A stretch of DNA of 47,523 nucleotides from Methylacidimicrobium tartarophylax (GCF_902143375.2 NZ_CABFVA020000015.1:1-47523), one strand, 5' to 3'; positions 1-9,325 are shown, counted from the stretch's first letter. Translations and numbers: made by a program. Notes: generated by a model not told the origin, from the sequence alone.

Positions 1-20
1 CCGATCCTTCGAAGGATCGG
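1..20. repeat. Perfect 20-base palindrome at the left edge
   Basis: The first twenty bases equal their own reverse complement, centred on a TTCGAA site between bases 10 and 11. They lie inside the reading frame of the kinase gene (encoding SDPSKDR), so coding function explains them in part. The location exactly at the edge could also mark a contig end. Confidence 0.8.
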
Positions 21-594
21 AAAGGATGTGGAAGAAGAGCTCATCCAAGCCATTCTGGCCGGTCGTTTGCAGAAAGGACATGCCCAGCGGCACGACCTCC
101 CCCGTGGCATCGAAGGCATCATAGATGCGCTGGAGCCCGATGTGGGCCAAGTCGTACGCGCTGCCCGGGTCCCCCAGGATGTGCCCCCAGCCTCCGGCTC
201 GCGCCCAGCGCCCTTCCCGATACCCCAGAACGTTCGAGCCCGTTCCCGCGATGACGATAATTCCCTCTCCGGAGCCGAATGCCCCCGCAAAGGCCGAACG
301 GGCATCTTCGGCGACTACGACGCGGACCGCCGATGGCCACAAGGCGCGGAGCATCTCGGCAATCGGCTGCCGCTGCTCCGGCAGACGACAGCCCGCAAAG
401 GCTGCTCCAATGGAATGGATCTCCCCTCCAACCTCCGACCGAATTCCGGCAAGCAGCTTCCGGATCTCGTCCTCCTGCAGCAGGCTGACATTTCCTGGCC
501 CGGCCAGGCCTTGCCGGCGCACCTCTCCTCCCGAATCCAGAAGAATCCAGGTCGTCTTGGTGCCTCCTCCTTCGATTCCCAGCGTGCCTTCCAC
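1..594 (-). CDS. BadF/BadG-type ATPase or sugar kinase, C-terminus outside window
   Basis: Open frame of 198 codons with no stop before the left edge, so the gene is truncated by the window. It begins at a GTG (592-594) behind a GGGAGGG Shine-Dalgarno stretch. Residues 6-15 form a glycine-rich phosphate-1 loop (GIEGGGTKTT), and a second nucleotide loop (GTGSNVLG) lies near residue 112, followed by the GGWGHILGDPGSAYD block. This pattern is that of the BadF/BadG/BcrA/BcrD ATPase family of the actin-like ATPase fold, which includes N-acetylglucosamine kinase. The single-domain layout and the block after the second loop fit an N-acetylglucosamine-kinase-like cytosolic sugar kinase better than the benzoyl-CoA reductase activators, as no Fe-S cysteines are seen. 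It is the last visible gene of the M20 peptidase operon (30 bases after the upstream gene). Substrate is not deducible. Confidence 0.85.
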   Translation of the reverse strand, partial: MEGTLGIEGGGTKTTWILLDSGGEVRRQGLAGPGNVSLLQEDEIRKLLAGIRSEVGGEIHSIGAAFAGCRLPEQRQPIAEMLRALWPSAVRVVVAEDARSAFAGAFGSGEGIIVIAGTGSNVLGYREGRWARAGGWGHILGDPGSAYDLAHIGLQRIYDAFDATGEVVPLGMSFLQTTGQNGLDELFFHILSDPSKDR

Positions 595-624
595 AAGCTC
601 CCTCCCGTTCCTCCACCGCCTGTC

Positions 625-1299
625 TCATCTTGGGATGTAAACGGTTCCTCCCCGAAAGGGAATGTAGGACTTCACAATCGCGTTAAAAGCGGAGAGAGAT
701 CTCTCATAGAAACCCTTGTCCTTTGCCCTGAGGACCACATAGTCGATCGTCGTCGCGCTCGGGATACAACCTACCCTCTCGAAGAGCGATTCTCCGCCCG
801 ACTTTGAAACCAGGCCGTAGATCTGTGCATGGAAACCTTTCCCGACTCGGGCCTCCTCGAGGGGCACGGCCTTGACCCCCTCTCCACGAGGGGGCGACAA
901 CGACTGCGCCATTTCCTCCAAGAGATTCTCGATTCGGCTGGGTCTGCCCGGCTCGGCACGTTTCGAGCCCGCCCAGATGAGCGTGGGGGTGTCTTTCGCC
1001 GTAAAACCGACTGGATAGAAGACCGGCTCCCATCGGCCCTTCCCTCGGGATTCCCGGTCGAGAATCCATCCCTCGGGCGCTTTCAGGATGAAGGCGTGCC
1101 CGGGAGCGTAGACGACCCCGACGCCCGCTTCGAATGGATGCTGTTGCGGGTAAGCCCGCGACAGGCAGACGACTGCCGATCCCACGAAAAGAAGAAGGAG
1201 GAAACACCACCATACGCGAGGAAATGCCTCTAGCGAGTTCGCTTGATCGCGTAAACCGGCTCCTTCCCTACCGCTTCCTCGGCTACGAAGGTTCCTCAT
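625..1299 (-). CDS. Membrane-anchored hypothetical protein, PsbP/DUF1795-like
   Basis: A 224-residue protein with a charged N-terminus and one hydrophobic segment at about residues 30-47 (WWCFLLLLFVGSAVVCL), read as an uncleaved anchor or signal peptide. The body contains an APEGWILD motif near residue 74 and a YPVGF motif near residue 96, which resemble the opening strands of PsbP/DUF1795-type folds; that family assignment is inference. The start is uncertain: ATG at 1299 is used here and has no strong Shine-Dalgarno. The gene begins 8 bases after the M20 peptidase stop and is followed 30 bases later by the kinase gene, so the three are probably co-transcribed. Function unknown; a periplasmic or envelope location is likely. 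Confidence 0.7.
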   Translation of the reverse strand: MRNLRSRGSGREGAGLRDQANSLEAFPRVWWCFLLLLFVGSAVVCLSRAYPQQHPFEAGVGVVYAPGHAFILKAPEGWILDRESRGKGRWEPVFYPVGFTAKDTPTLIWAGSKRAEPGRPSRIENLLEEMAQSLSPPRGEGVKAVPLEEARVGKGFHAQIYGLVSKSGGESLFERVGCIPSATTIDYVVLRAKDKGFYERSLSAFNAIVKSYIPFRGGTVYIPR

Positions 1300-1307
1300 C
1301 CGGCCGC

Positions 1308-2573
1308 CTATCCGCCTTCCCGGGAGCCCGGCACAAAATCGTGCAGGAATCGAGCGTATACTTTGGCGGTGGTCACGAGATCCGCAACGGAGATCCGCTC
1401 CTCGATGGCATGGATGTTTTTCCCTTCGACCCCGTAGCCGATCGTGTCAATCCCTCGTTTCCGCGCATAGTAGTGCATGTCGGTCGCGCCCCGGTTCACG
1501 GTGAAGCGCGCACGCCCTCCCCGCACCCCTTGCACCGCTCTTCGGAACGCCTGAGGCAATGCGGAGAGGGGAGAGAGAGCACACGGGGCCGTCGTGTGAA
1601 TCTGCCGAATCCGAATCCCCATGCGGCATTTCGCAGCGGCCGATTGGATGATCTCGCGCAACTCCCGCTCGACCACGTTCAACTCCTCGGACGGAGTGAG
1701 CCTCCGATCGACCGTGAAGCTCGCCTCTCCCGGAATGATATTCACCTTTGCCGCCTTCCCGGGGCCAAAGACCCCGCCCAGGTTGACCACGGGCTCCAGT
1801 TCTTCGCCCGACGGAGTCACAAAGCGCTTGCGAGGATCAGCCAGAGTCCGCTTGATCTCCGGTTCGATGCGCGAGACAAGCGCGATCATCTCCTCGAAGG
1901 CATTCACGGTCCGGCTTGGATAGGCGGAGTGACCTCCTTTGCCGAGCACCGTCACTTCCCACTGAACGATGCCATTGTGGCCGATGCCGATCTTACCCGC
2001 AGCTCCCCCTTCGCAAACGACGGCAAAATCCGGGGTTCTCCTCCGCTGGCTGACGAGATAGCCTGTGCCGAGTTCTCCGCCGATTTCCTCATCGGCCACG
2101 AAAGCCAACTCCACGTTGACATGAGGTTTGAGCGCCGTCCGCCGCAACGCCTCCACCGCAAAGAGGCTAGCGACCAGGGAGCCTTTCATGTCGGCGGTTC
2201 CGCGACCGAACAACCAGCCACCCTCGCGCTTGCCCGAAAAGGGAGGATGTTTCCAAATTCCCGCCGCGGGAACGACGTCGTAATGGGAGTTGAACTGGAC
2301 GGTCTTTTTCGCGCCAACGTCCCAGCGTCCGACCAGATTATGACGAGGAAAGTCCGCAAAGTCCGCCCGGAGAGTTTTGGCGACGATCTCCCGAGGCACC
2401 GTTACGATTTCCGTGGAAAGGCCCATCTCCCGAAGCTTGGCATCTAACCTCTCGACCAGATCCGTATAATGTTCCCCCGGGGGATTCACGGTCGGGATGC
2501 GCACGATCTCCGCGAGAAACGCACAGAGATCTTCCTCGTGTTCGGCAAGCCAGGTTTCCGCATCAGTATTCAC
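1308..2573 (-). CDS. M20 family metallopeptidase (ArgE/DapE/CPG2-like)
   Basis: A 421-residue cytosolic zinc hydrolase of the M20 family, which removes acyl groups or cleaves small peptides. Visible metal and catalytic positions follow the family order: H97 and D99 in NSHYDVVPA, D128 in GRGTADMKG, the DEE pair near 161-163, E188 in VCEGG, and a late histidine in TDMHYYARKRG. The bacterial dimerisation domain is marked by GHNGIVQWEVTVLGKGGHSAYP. A GTG start at 2573 is chosen because a strong AGGAGGGAG Shine-Dalgarno lies 7 bases upstream; the open frame extends further but without a ribosome site and into the divergent tldD region. Whether it acts on acetylornithine, succinyl-diaminopimelate or a dipeptide cannot be read from sequence. 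Confidence 0.93.
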   Translation of the reverse strand: MNTDAETWLAEHEEDLCAFLAEIVRIPTVNPPGEHYTDLVERLDAKLREMGLSTEIVTVPREIVAKTLRADFADFPRHNLVGRWDVGAKKTVQFNSHYDVVPAAGIWKHPPFSGKREGGWLFGRGTADMKGSLVASLFAVEALRRTALKPHVNVELAFVADEEIGGELGTGYLVSQRRRTPDFAVVCEGGAAGKIGIGHNGIVQWEVTVLGKGGHSAYPSRTVNAFEEMIALVSRIEPEIKRTLADPRKRFVTPSGEELEPVVNLGGVFGPGKAAKVNIIPGEASFTVDRRLTPSEELNVVERELREIIQSAAAKCRMGIRIRQIHTTAPCALSPLSALPQAFRRAVQGVRGGRARFTVNRGATDMHYYARKRGIDTIGYGVEGKNIHAIEERISVADLVTTAKVYARFLHDFVPGSREGG

Positions 2574-2687
2574 TTCTTGTCTCCCTCCCTCTTTTTGTTT
2601 TACCACGACCGCCGGCAACGGCAGCCTTTTTCGCTGCGGGCGGCGCAGCCCGTCACCTGCCGATTCCTTGCCCAAGTAACGCTGCCC

Positions 2688-2717
2688 TTGCCGCGACCCA
2701 GGCGCTCTTGCTATGGG
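2688..2717 (+). promoter_or_regulatory. Possible promoter for tldD-tldE
   Basis: TTGCCG (2688-2693) and TATGGG (2712-2717) are spaced 18 bases apart, 27 bases before the tldD ATG. The same divergent intergenic region (2574-2743) holds a small dyad, GCTGCG/CGCAGC, at 2633-2649. Match to the sigma70 consensus is only fair. Confidence 0.3.
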
Positions 2718-2743
2718 TAAATCGAGGATAGGTCCGGCATAGC

Positions 2744-4312
2744 ATGAGCATCTCCCGCAGAAAATTCCTGCAAAGCCTGGCTGCCGGCCTCCTCGGGGGC
2801 GGCGCGCCGCTGGCCGCCGCAACGTCGGAAGGACGATCTTCCCGTCGGGAGGAGGCCGCCCGGCTCGCGGAGGCCGCGCTGGATGCAGCCAGAACCGCCG
2901 GTGCCGGATACGCAGACGTTCGCGTCCTTTTTTCCGAATCCGAAGTGCTCTCCGCTCGGGAAGAACGAATCGAGAACGTCGAGGTCTCCGCCAGCAGCGG
3001 TCTTGGGGTGCGGGTTCTTGTGAACGGCGTTTGGGGATTCAGCTCCGCAAGCGTGCTCGACCCAGCGCACGCGAGCGCGTGCTCGCGCAGCGCGGTGGAG
3101 ATGGCGAAATCCAACCGTGCTCTGGCCACGCAACGGGTCGAGCTGGAGCGGGTCGAAGCGAGGATCGACCGTTGGCGCGTGCCGATCGAGCAGGATCCTT
3201 TCTCCATCCCCTTGGATCAAAAGGCAGAGGAGCTTCTCGGAATCAATGCGGCGGCCAGGGCGGCAGGCGCTCCTTTCTGCCGAAGCTTTTTCCTCTTCGT
3301 CCGGCAGGAAAAGTTTTTCGCCTCGAGCGGCGGCTCGTTTCTCGAGCAGCTCTTTTTCCGCACCTATCCGCGTCTCACCGTCACCGCAACCGATCCTGGT
3401 ACCGGGCGCTTTGCCAACCGCTCTAGTTTCCTTCCGCCGCGGGCAGCCGGTTATGAATATATCCGTTTGCACGACTGGAAACAGGAGGCACGTCAGGCAG
3501 CCGAGGATGCGAGCCGAAAGCTCAAGGCCAAGCCTGTCGCCGCAGGCAAGAAGGACCTGGTTCTCCATCCCACCAACCTATGGCTTACCCTCCACGAAAC
3601 CATCGGCCATTCCACCGAACTCGACCGCGCGTTCGGCTATGAGGCGGGTTTTGCCGGCACGACATTCGTCAAGCCCGCCGACCGGGGCCATTTGCGCTTT
3701 GCCAGTGAGATCGTCACGGTGATGGCCGACCGCGATCAGCCGGGCGGCCTGGCCACGGCGGCCTATGACGATGACGGGATGCCGGCTCGTTACGCCCGAT
3801 TCCCGATCATCTCCCGCGGGAGGTTTGAAAATTTTCAGATGGCCATCGGCCAGTCCCGCTGGATCGGCCTCCCTCACTCCAACGCCTGCTCCTTCGCGGA
3901 AGGACACGCCTACTTTCCGATCCAGCGCATGCCCAACATCTCTCTACAGCCCTCGCAACAGGATGTCTCCCTCGAGGAGTTGATCGCAGGCGTCGAGGAC
4001 GGGGTCTATATCGTCGGGGACGGAAGCTGGAGCATCGATCAGCAGCGCAAGAACTTTCAGTTCGGCGGACAGCTCTTCTACGAGATCCGGAAGGGGAAGC
4101 TCGGCGAGATGCTCCGTGATGTTGCCTATCAGAGCACGACCGTCCCTTTCTGGAATGCTTGCGATGGGCTCGGTGGGGTAAAGGAATACTGGCTCGGCGG
4201 AACGCTCTCCTGCGGCAAGGGTCAGCCGGTCCAGTCCGCACCCGTCTCGCATGGAGCCGTCCCCGCCCGCTTCCGGGGAATCCAGATCCTCAACACCGGG
4301 AGAGGCATATGA
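2744..4312 (+). CDS. tldD: TldD metalloprotease with Tat signal peptide
   Basis: A 522-residue TldD/PmbA-family protein. Family members form TldD-TldE heterodimers that degrade or trim unfolded and natural-product peptides (microcin B17, CcdA in E. coli). The zinc site HETIGH is at residues 284-289, and the typical NACSFAEGHAYFPIQRMPN block follows. Unusually, residues 4-10 (SRRKFLQ) match the twin-arginine consensus and are followed by a hydrophobic, Ala/Gly-rich segment ending in APLAAA (residues 21-26), a probable cleavage region. This predicts folded export by the Tat route, whereas E. coli TldD is cytosolic. The stop overlaps the tldE start by four bases (ATGA at 4309-4312), so the two are translationally coupled. 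Catalytic assignment is secure; periplasmic location is inference. Confidence 0.95.
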   Translation: MSISRRKFLQSLAAGLLGGGAPLAAATSEGRSSRREEAARLAEAALDAARTAGAGYADVRVLFSESEVLSAREERIENVEVSASSGLGVRVLVNGVWGFSSASVLDPAHASACSRSAVEMAKSNRALATQRVELERVEARIDRWRVPIEQDPFSIPLDQKAEELLGINAAARAAGAPFCRSFFLFVRQEKFFASSGGSFLEQLFFRTYPRLTVTATDPGTGRFANRSSFLPPRAAGYEYIRLHDWKQEARQAAEDASRKLKAKPVAAGKKDLVLHPTNLWLTLHETIGHSTELDRAFGYEAGFAGTTFVKPADRGHLRFASEIVTVMADRDQPGGLATAAYDDDGMPARYARFPIISRGRFENFQMAIGQSRWIGLPHSNACSFAEGHAYFPIQRMPNISLQPSQQDVSLEELIAGVEDGVYIVGDGSWSIDQQRKNFQFGGQLFYEIRKGKLGEMLRDVAYQSTTVPFWNACDGLGGVKEYWLGGTLSCGKGQPVQSAPVSHGAVPARFRGIQILNTGRGI

Positions 4313-5643
4313 TTTTGTCGGAAGGGGAGGCCCGGGAGCTCGGAACCAAACTTCTCTCCTATTCCCGAGCGGAAACCGCTGTCGCCGAAATTTCCGGCTG
4401 GAGCCGCCTCAATGTGCGCCTCGCCTGCAACACGGTCACGACGGACGGAGAGGACGAGGGCTTCCATTGCCGCGTCGAGTCCTCCTTCGGAAAACGGAGA
4501 GGGGAAGCAGCGGGAAACAAGGCGGATCCTAACGACCTTGCCGCGCTCGTCCGCCGTTCGGAGGAGGTGGCTCGCGTTTCTCCGGAAGATCCGGAATTTC
4601 TCCCCCCGCCCGGAGCACAGACCTATCCTCCCGCCAAGGGCTATTCCTCCGAGGCAGCCCGCCTTTCAGCAAAGGATCTGGCAGAAAAGGGGCAGACGGT
4701 CCTCGCCGCGGCGCAAGCCAAGCGAGTCGTTGGGGCGGCTTTCCTAGAATGCGAAAGCAGCTTTTCGGCCTATACGGCCACAACCGGCCTTTGGGTCTTC
4801 CAGCAGGCGACTCGCCTTCAATATACGGTCTCCGCCCGCACTCGGGACGGAGAGGGCGCGGGCTGGGCGGCGAGCGCAGCCTATTCTCCTAATGAGATCT
4901 CCCTCCCCGTCCTCGTCGAACGGGCAATGGAGAAGGCGCTCCGCTCACGCCATCCTCAACCTCTTGCACCGGGAAGTTACACCGTCCTGCTCGAGCCTTC
5001 GGCCGTATGCGACCTGGTCGGCATGCTCCTGTTTTCGCTCCACGCCCGTCCCGCGGACGAGGGGCGCAGCTTTCTTTCTCGCCCGGGAGGAAAAACGGCT
5101 TTGGGAGAAACGCTCTTCTCGGACCTGATTTCGCTCCGCTCCGATCCGGAAGACGCGGTGGCTCCCGGCTCCATCTATTCGACGGATGGTCTTCCGGCAA
5201 CACCCAGGGTCTGGATCGACCAGGGCAAGCTCCAAGAGTTGATTCGCCCTCGTTTTTGGGCGCAAGAGAAGAAGGCCCCAACGATTCCCGAACCAACCAA
5301 TCTGCTCCTGTCCGGCAGCGACCGCTCGACCGAAGAGCTGATCCAACGCATCGATCGAGGCGTGCTCGTGACCCGACTCTGGTATATCCGAACGGTCGAT
5401 CCTCGCACGCTCCTGCTCACCGGGCTCACTCGCGATGGGACCTTTTGGATCGAGAAGGGGAAGATCGCCCACCCGGTAAACAACTTCCGTTTCAACGAAA
5501 GCCCGGTGACCCTTCTCAAGAATGCCCTGGCTCTCGGAAAGCCCGAGGCTACCGTAGGATCGGAGGTCGACGATCTCCCCGCTCGGGTGCCCGCGCTGGT
5601 CGCAAAGGAGTTCACCTTCTCGTCGGTCTCGCAAGCCTCCTAA
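4309..5643 (+). CDS. tldE: TldE/PmbA-type partner of TldD
   Basis: A 444-residue member of the same superfamily as TldD but without an HExxxH zinc site, as expected for the non-catalytic TldE/PmbA subunit. The C-terminal block VTRLWYIRTVDPRTLLLTGLT and the later HPVNNFRFNES motif are characteristic. The open frame reaches upstream into tldD, but ATG 4309 is chosen because of the four-base overlap with the tldD stop and the family's usual length. There is no signal peptide, in contrast to TldD. In known systems both subunits are needed for proteolysis, so this protein either travels with TldD as a Tat hitchhiker or the pair is split across the membrane. Confidence 0.93.
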   Translation: MILSEGEARELGTKLLSYSRAETAVAEISGWSRLNVRLACNTVTTDGEDEGFHCRVESSFGKRRGEAAGNKADPNDLAALVRRSEEVARVSPEDPEFLPPPGAQTYPPAKGYSSEAARLSAKDLAEKGQTVLAAAQAKRVVGAAFLECESSFSAYTATTGLWVFQQATRLQYTVSARTRDGEGAGWAASAAYSPNEISLPVLVERAMEKALRSRHPQPLAPGSYTVLLEPSAVCDLVGMLLFSLHARPADEGRSFLSRPGGKTALGETLFSDLISLRSDPEDAVAPGSIYSTDGLPATPRVWIDQGKLQELIRPRFWAQEKKAPTIPEPTNLLLSGSDRSTEELIQRIDRGVLVTRLWYIRTVDPRTLLLTGLTRDGTFWIEKGKIAHPVNNFRFNESPVTLLKNALALGKPEATVGSEVDDLPARVPALVAKEFTFSSVSQAS

Positions 5644-5700
5644 AGAAGGCAGAGGGAGGTTGGACCTTCCGACCCGGGGACCGCAGGCTCACGGCATCGC

Positions 5701-8172
5701 CTATTTCCGGCCCAGCACGAAGTTCAGGAGCTTCCCAGGAACGAAGATCACCTTCTGCACGGGCTTTCCTTCGAGCCATAACTCGATCTCCGGTCGTTGG
5801 CGTGCCAGGGATTCGACTTCCTCCTGACCGAGATCCCGCGCCGCCGTCATCCGGCTTCGAACCTTGCCGTTGACCTGGATGACCCATTCCGCTTCCTCCT
5901 CGGTCAGAAGTAGGGGATCGGCTTCCGGCCATGGCCCATAGGCCAGGAATTCGGGATGACCCAGCACCGACCAGAGTTCTTCGCAGAGATGGGGAGCGAA
6001 GGGCGAAAGGAGCAAAATCAGCGTCTCGAGAGCGATCCGGGAGGGGACCGGCTGGCGCGTCAGGGCATTGACCAGAATCATCATCTGCGCGATCGCCGTA
6101 TGGAAGGAGAGGCGCTCCAGATCCTCTGTGACCTTGCGGATCGTACGATGAAGAAGTCGCTGGATCGCGAGGGGAGCCTCCTCCGTCGAAATGTCCGAAC
6201 GTGGCATCCAGCGGCCCTCGGCGTTCTCCTCCATCACCAGTCGCCAGACGCGAGCCAGGAAGCGGTGAGGCCCTTCGAGCCCTTGCGAAGACCAGGGCTT
6301 CATCTGCTCCAATGGTCCCAGAAACATTTCGAAGAGCCGCACGGTATCGGCTCCGTATTCCCGCAGCAGGCTCTCCGGGTTGACGATATTCCCAAAAGAC
6401 TTGGACATCTTCCGGCCGTCTTCTCCCAGGATGATGCCCTGGTTGACGAGACGGTGAAACGGCTCGGGCGTCGAAGCCACTCCGATATCGTAAAGGAACT
6501 TATGCCAGAAGCGGGCATAGAGCAGATGAAGCACCGCGTGCTCTGCTCCGCCGATATAGAGGTCGACTCCTTCGGGTCCCATCCAGTATCGTTCCGCTTC
6601 CCGAGACACCGGTTCTCTGTCGTTTCCGGGATCGAGATACCGCAAGTAGTACCAGCAAGAGCCCGCCCACTGAGGCATCGTGTTAGTCTCTCTGCAGGCT
6701 CCGTCCGGTAGCTCCACCCAGCCCTTTTCCTGGGAGAGCGGAGCAAAGCCGCCCGCCTCGGGAGAAAACTCTTTTCGCTCCGGCAGGAGAACGGGAAGCA
6801 CCGTCTCGGGAACCGGCTGCGCCTCCCCGTTCCGCCAGACAATCGGAAAGGGCTCTCCCCAATATCGCTGCCGGGAAAAGAGCCAATCGCGCAGCCGATA
6901 CTGGACGGTCCGCTTGCCTAGACCCTTTTCCTCGAGCCAAGCCGTCATCGCCTTCTTCGCTTCCGCTGTGGGCAAGCCGTCCAGAAACTGGGAGGAGCAG
7001 GCGATTCCCTCTCCGGGAAAGCAGCGTGCTGGCAGAGATGCCGACTCCTTTGGATGCACGACCGAGCGCACCGGGAGACCGAAGAGGGAAGCAAACTCGA
7101 AGTCACGTTCGTCATGCGCCGGTACGGCCATGATCGCTCCCGTCCCGTAAGACAAAAGGACGTAATCGGCGATCCAGACGGGAATTCTCTCTCGGCTTGC
7201 CGGATTGATCGCAAAGGCCCCGATAAAGACACCCGTCTTCTCCTGGATGAGCTCCGTCCGCTCCAAGTCGCTCTTCTTGGCAACCTCCCGTTGATAGGCT
7301 TCCGCAGCCTCCCGGCATTCCGGGCGAGTGATCTGGGCAACCAGTGGATGCTCAGGCGCCAAGACCAGATAGGTCGCGCCGAAGAGCGTATCGGGACGAG
7401 TGGTAAAGACCTCGAGGGAACTCTCGCTTCCCTCGATCGGAAATCGGATGAGGGCACCTTCGCTGCGCCCGATCCAGTTCCGCTGCATCTCCTTGATCGA
7501 TTCCGGCCAATCGACGAGATCCAAGTCGGCGAGAAGCCGCTCGGCATAGGCGGTGATGCGAAGCATCCATTGCCGCAGCGGTCGTCGCTCGACCGGGTGG
7601 TGGCCTCGCTCGGAAACCGGGCCTTCCGGTGAGGGGAGAATCTCCTCATTGGCCAAGACCGTCTGGAGCGCCGGGCAATACCAGACCGGCGCTTCGGCGA
7701 CGTAGGCAAGCCCGCGTCGGAACAGCTGGAGAAAGATCCATTGGGTCCAGCGGTAGTAGCGAGGATCGGTCGTGTTGATTTCCCGCGACCAATCGTAGGA
7801 AAAGCCCATTGCCGCAATCTGCTCGCGGAAGTTGGCAATATTGCGTTCCGTGGTGATTCGCGGATGGATGCCCGTCGCTACCGCATGCTGCTCTGCAGGC
7901 AAGCCGAAGGCGTCCCAGCCCATCGGATGCAAAACGTTGAATCCGCACATCCGCTTGTAACGGGCCACGATATCGCTCGCAGTATAGCCTTCGAGGTGAC
8001 CAACGTGCAGTCCCCGGCCCGAGGGATAGGGAAACATGTCGAGCACGTAATACTTCGGTTTTCCCGCACCCGGTTCTCCGGGATTGGCCGCACGGAAGAC
8101 GCCACGATTCTGCCAGGCTCGCTGCCATTTCGCCTCGATGCGGTCGAAAGGGTAAGCCCTACGAGCTTCCAT
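5701..8172 (-). CDS. leuS: Leucyl-tRNA synthetase
   Basis: Cytosolic class I aminoacyl-tRNA synthetase charging tRNA-Leu. The 823-residue product has the HIGH-type signature HVGH (residues 56-59, after FPYPSGRGL), the CP1 editing domain with [20 protein letters not shown], and the KMSKS loop at 588-592. The C-terminal region carries the anticodon-binding domain and the conserved [10 protein letters not shown] strand. ATG 8172 is chosen over an in-frame TTG 36 bases upstream because [17 protein letters not shown] is the usual LeuRS beginning and GAGGCGG lies just before it. It is the last gene of the minus-strand run that includes the hopanoid genes, separated from the Fe-S carrier by 117 bases, so it may have its own promoter. 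tldE converges on it from the left. Confidence 0.98.
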   Translation of the reverse strand: MEARRAYPFDRIEAKWQRAWQNRGVFRAANPGEPGAGKPKYYVLDMFPYPSGRGLHVGHLEGYTASDIVARYKRMCGFNVLHPMGWDAFGLPAEQHAVATGIHPRITTERNIANFREQIAAMGFSYDWSREINTTDPRYYRWTQWIFLQLFRRGLAYVAEAPVWYCPALQTVLANEEILPSPEGPVSERGHHPVERRPLRQWMLRITAYAERLLADLDLVDWPESIKEMQRNWIGRSEGALIRFPIEGSESSLEVFTTRPDTLFGATYLVLAPEHPLVAQITRPECREAAEAYQREVAKKSDLERTELIQEKTGVFIGAFAINPASRERIPVWIADYVLLSYGTGAIMAVPAHDERDFEFASLFGLPVRSVVHPKESASLPARCFPGEGIACSSQFLDGLPTAEAKKAMTAWLEEKGLGKRTVQYRLRDWLFSRQRYWGEPFPIVWRNGEAQPVPETVLPVLLPERKEFSPEAGGFAPLSQEKGWVELPDGACRETNTMPQWAGSCWYYLRYLDPGNDREPVSREAERYWMGPEGVDLYIGGAEHAVLHLLYARFWHKFLYDIGVASTPEPFHRLVNQGIILGEDGRKMSKSFGNIVNPESLLREYGADTVRLFEMFLGPLEQMKPWSSQGLEGPHRFLARVWRLVMEENAEGRWMPRSDISTEEAPLAIQRLLHRTIRKVTEDLERLSFHTAIAQMMILVNALTRQPVPSRIALETLILLLSPFAPHLCEELWSVLGHPEFLAYGPWPEADPLLLTEEEAEWVIQVNGKVRSRMTAARDLGQEEVESLARQRPEIELWLEGKPVQKVIFVPGKLLNFVLGRK

Positions 8173-8289
8173 GACCGCCTCTACGCGATTTTCCACCGAA
8201 GGAAGCAAAAGGGATTTGCGCAGGCAAAGCCTTTGACGGCAGGAGAGAAGGAAATAAACACATTCCAGTGCGTACGGCTCCCTGACCGG

Positions 8290-8616
8290 CTATGCCTCGA
8301 AGGAGGTCCCGCAGCCGCACGTTCCCCGCGCATGGGGGTTCCGAAACCGGAAACCCGCCCCGGAAAGTCCGCCTTGATAATCGAGGACCGCTCCTTCCAG
8401 CCTCGCCACACTTTCGCGATCGACGGCGATCCGAATTTCACCATCCTGCCACTCGACGTCACCCGGTTGCGCCGTCGAAAACTCGATCCGGTATTCCCAG
8501 CCGGCGCAACCGCCCCGCAGTACGGCGATGCGTAAATGGGCAGCCCCCGGAACCGGGGCCAACCTCTTAATCTCATCCAGGGCCTTCGGGGTGATTTCGA
8601 TGAGCCTAGTTTGCAC
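8290..8616 (-). CDS. A-type iron-sulfur carrier (IscA/SufA/ErpA family)
   Basis: A 108-residue HesB/IscA-like protein that passes Fe-S clusters from the scaffold to apoproteins. All three cluster cysteines are present: one in RGGCAGWEY and two in the C-terminal CGCGTSFEA. Two GTG starts are possible; 8616 is preferred because GGAGG sits 5 bases before it, whereas the one at 8628 has its purine stretch too close. The start lies inside the last codons of hpnG (11-base overlap, or 23 with the longer form), so translation is probably coupled. The client protein is not evident; neither SHC nor HpnG needs an Fe-S cluster, but radical-SAM hopanoid enzymes such as HpnH do, and none is in the window. 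Confidence 0.93.
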   Translation of the reverse strand: MQTRLIEITPKALDEIKRLAPVPGAAHLRIAVLRGGCAGWEYRIEFSTAQPGDVEWQDGEIRIAVDRESVARLEGAVLDYQGGLSGAGFRFRNPHARGTCGCGTSFEA

Positions 8617-9325
8617 TCGTTCCTCCACTTCCTTCTAAGCTATAGACTAGCTCCAGGAGCCTGCGTGTCAATCGATGCCGGGCCTCGGGAAGAAATCGGG
8701 CAAACCGCAGAAGGGGTCTAATCTCCGCAGGGTGGGTCGCCAGATGAAGCGCCAACGGGATGGGACGAATGCTTCCTCCCTGACTCTCCCAGGCTGCAGC
8801 AATCGCATCCACCGGGATCCGGTCTTCGAAATCGTCGGTGACCACGCGAAGGCTCACGAAAGGAATTCCTCTGGATCGGGCGATGTTCGCCACGGCATCC
8901 GTTTCCATATCGACGAGATCTGCGCCCGTTGCCTCCGCCAGCTTGCGCCGGCTCTCCGGATCGCCGACGACGGCATCGGCCGTCGCAATGCGCGCTTCCG
9001 GCACTTCCGCTCCGGAAAACCAGAGCGCCGATCCTGCATCCAAATAGTTGGAGGCTACGGCGATTTGTCCCCGCTTGATCTCGGGCCGCAGCGCTCCGGC
9101 ATATCCCGCAAGGACGAGGAAACGCACGGGAAACTGCCCCAAGAACTGCTCGGTTCCCCTCGCCGCCCTCTCCCGACCCATACCGATGATGGCGACCGCG
9201 ACCTCCTGCTGCCTGAGCCAGCCGGTGCAGAGCGAAGCCGCGGCTGCTTTTTCCCACCGCTTCTTTTCGAGCGCGGCGAGGAACTCCTTGGCCTCGTGCC
9301 TGACGGCGAATGCAATTCCGATCAT
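8606..9325 (-). CDS. hpnG: Hopanoid-associated nucleosidase/phosphorylase HpnG
   Basis: A 239-residue member of the nucleoside phosphorylase/MTA-SAH nucleosidase superfamily, with the nucleobase/ribose motif DMETDAVANIAR and a following VVTDDFEDRIP segment. In hopanoid producers HpnG removes adenine from adenosylhopane on the way to bacteriohopanetetrol side chains. The assignment rests on family membership plus the four-base overlap (ATGA) of its ATG at 9325 with the stop of squalene-hopene cyclase. Without that context it could be called a generic MTA/SAH nucleosidase. The open frame extends upstream of 9325 but only as a shadow of shc. HpnH, which would make adenosylhopane, is not in the window. 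Confidence 0.82.
   Translation of the reverse strand: MIGIAFAVRHEAKEFLAALEKKRWEKAAAASLCTGWLRQQEVAVAIIGMGRERAARGTEQFLGQFPVRFLVLAGYAGALRPEIKRGQIAVASNYLDAGSALWFSGAEVPEARIATADAVVGDPESRRKLAEATGADLVDMETDAVANIARSRGIPFVSLRVVTDDFEDRIPVDAIAAAWESQGGSIRPIPLALHLATHPAEIRPLLRFARFLPEARHRLTRRLLELVYSLEGSGGTSAN

Noticed and set aside
119-628. A 169-codon minus-strand frame in the first 600 bases
   Set aside because: Out of frame with the GTG-started kinase gene, whose P-loop and second nucleotide loop are clear.
1134-2447. A 437-codon plus-strand frame opposite the M20 peptidase
   Set aside because: No family motif; mirrors the codon pattern of the minus-strand gene, which has all metal ligands.
2590-2649. 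Stem GCCG-GCAA-CGGC followed by T5 on the plus strand, resembling a terminator
   Set aside because: Stem of only four pairs and no plus-strand gene upstream to terminate.
5644-5700. GGTTGG/CCGACC stem between the convergent tldE and leuS genes
   Set aside because: Six pairs including a G-T wobble and no T-run; too weak to call a bidirectional terminator.
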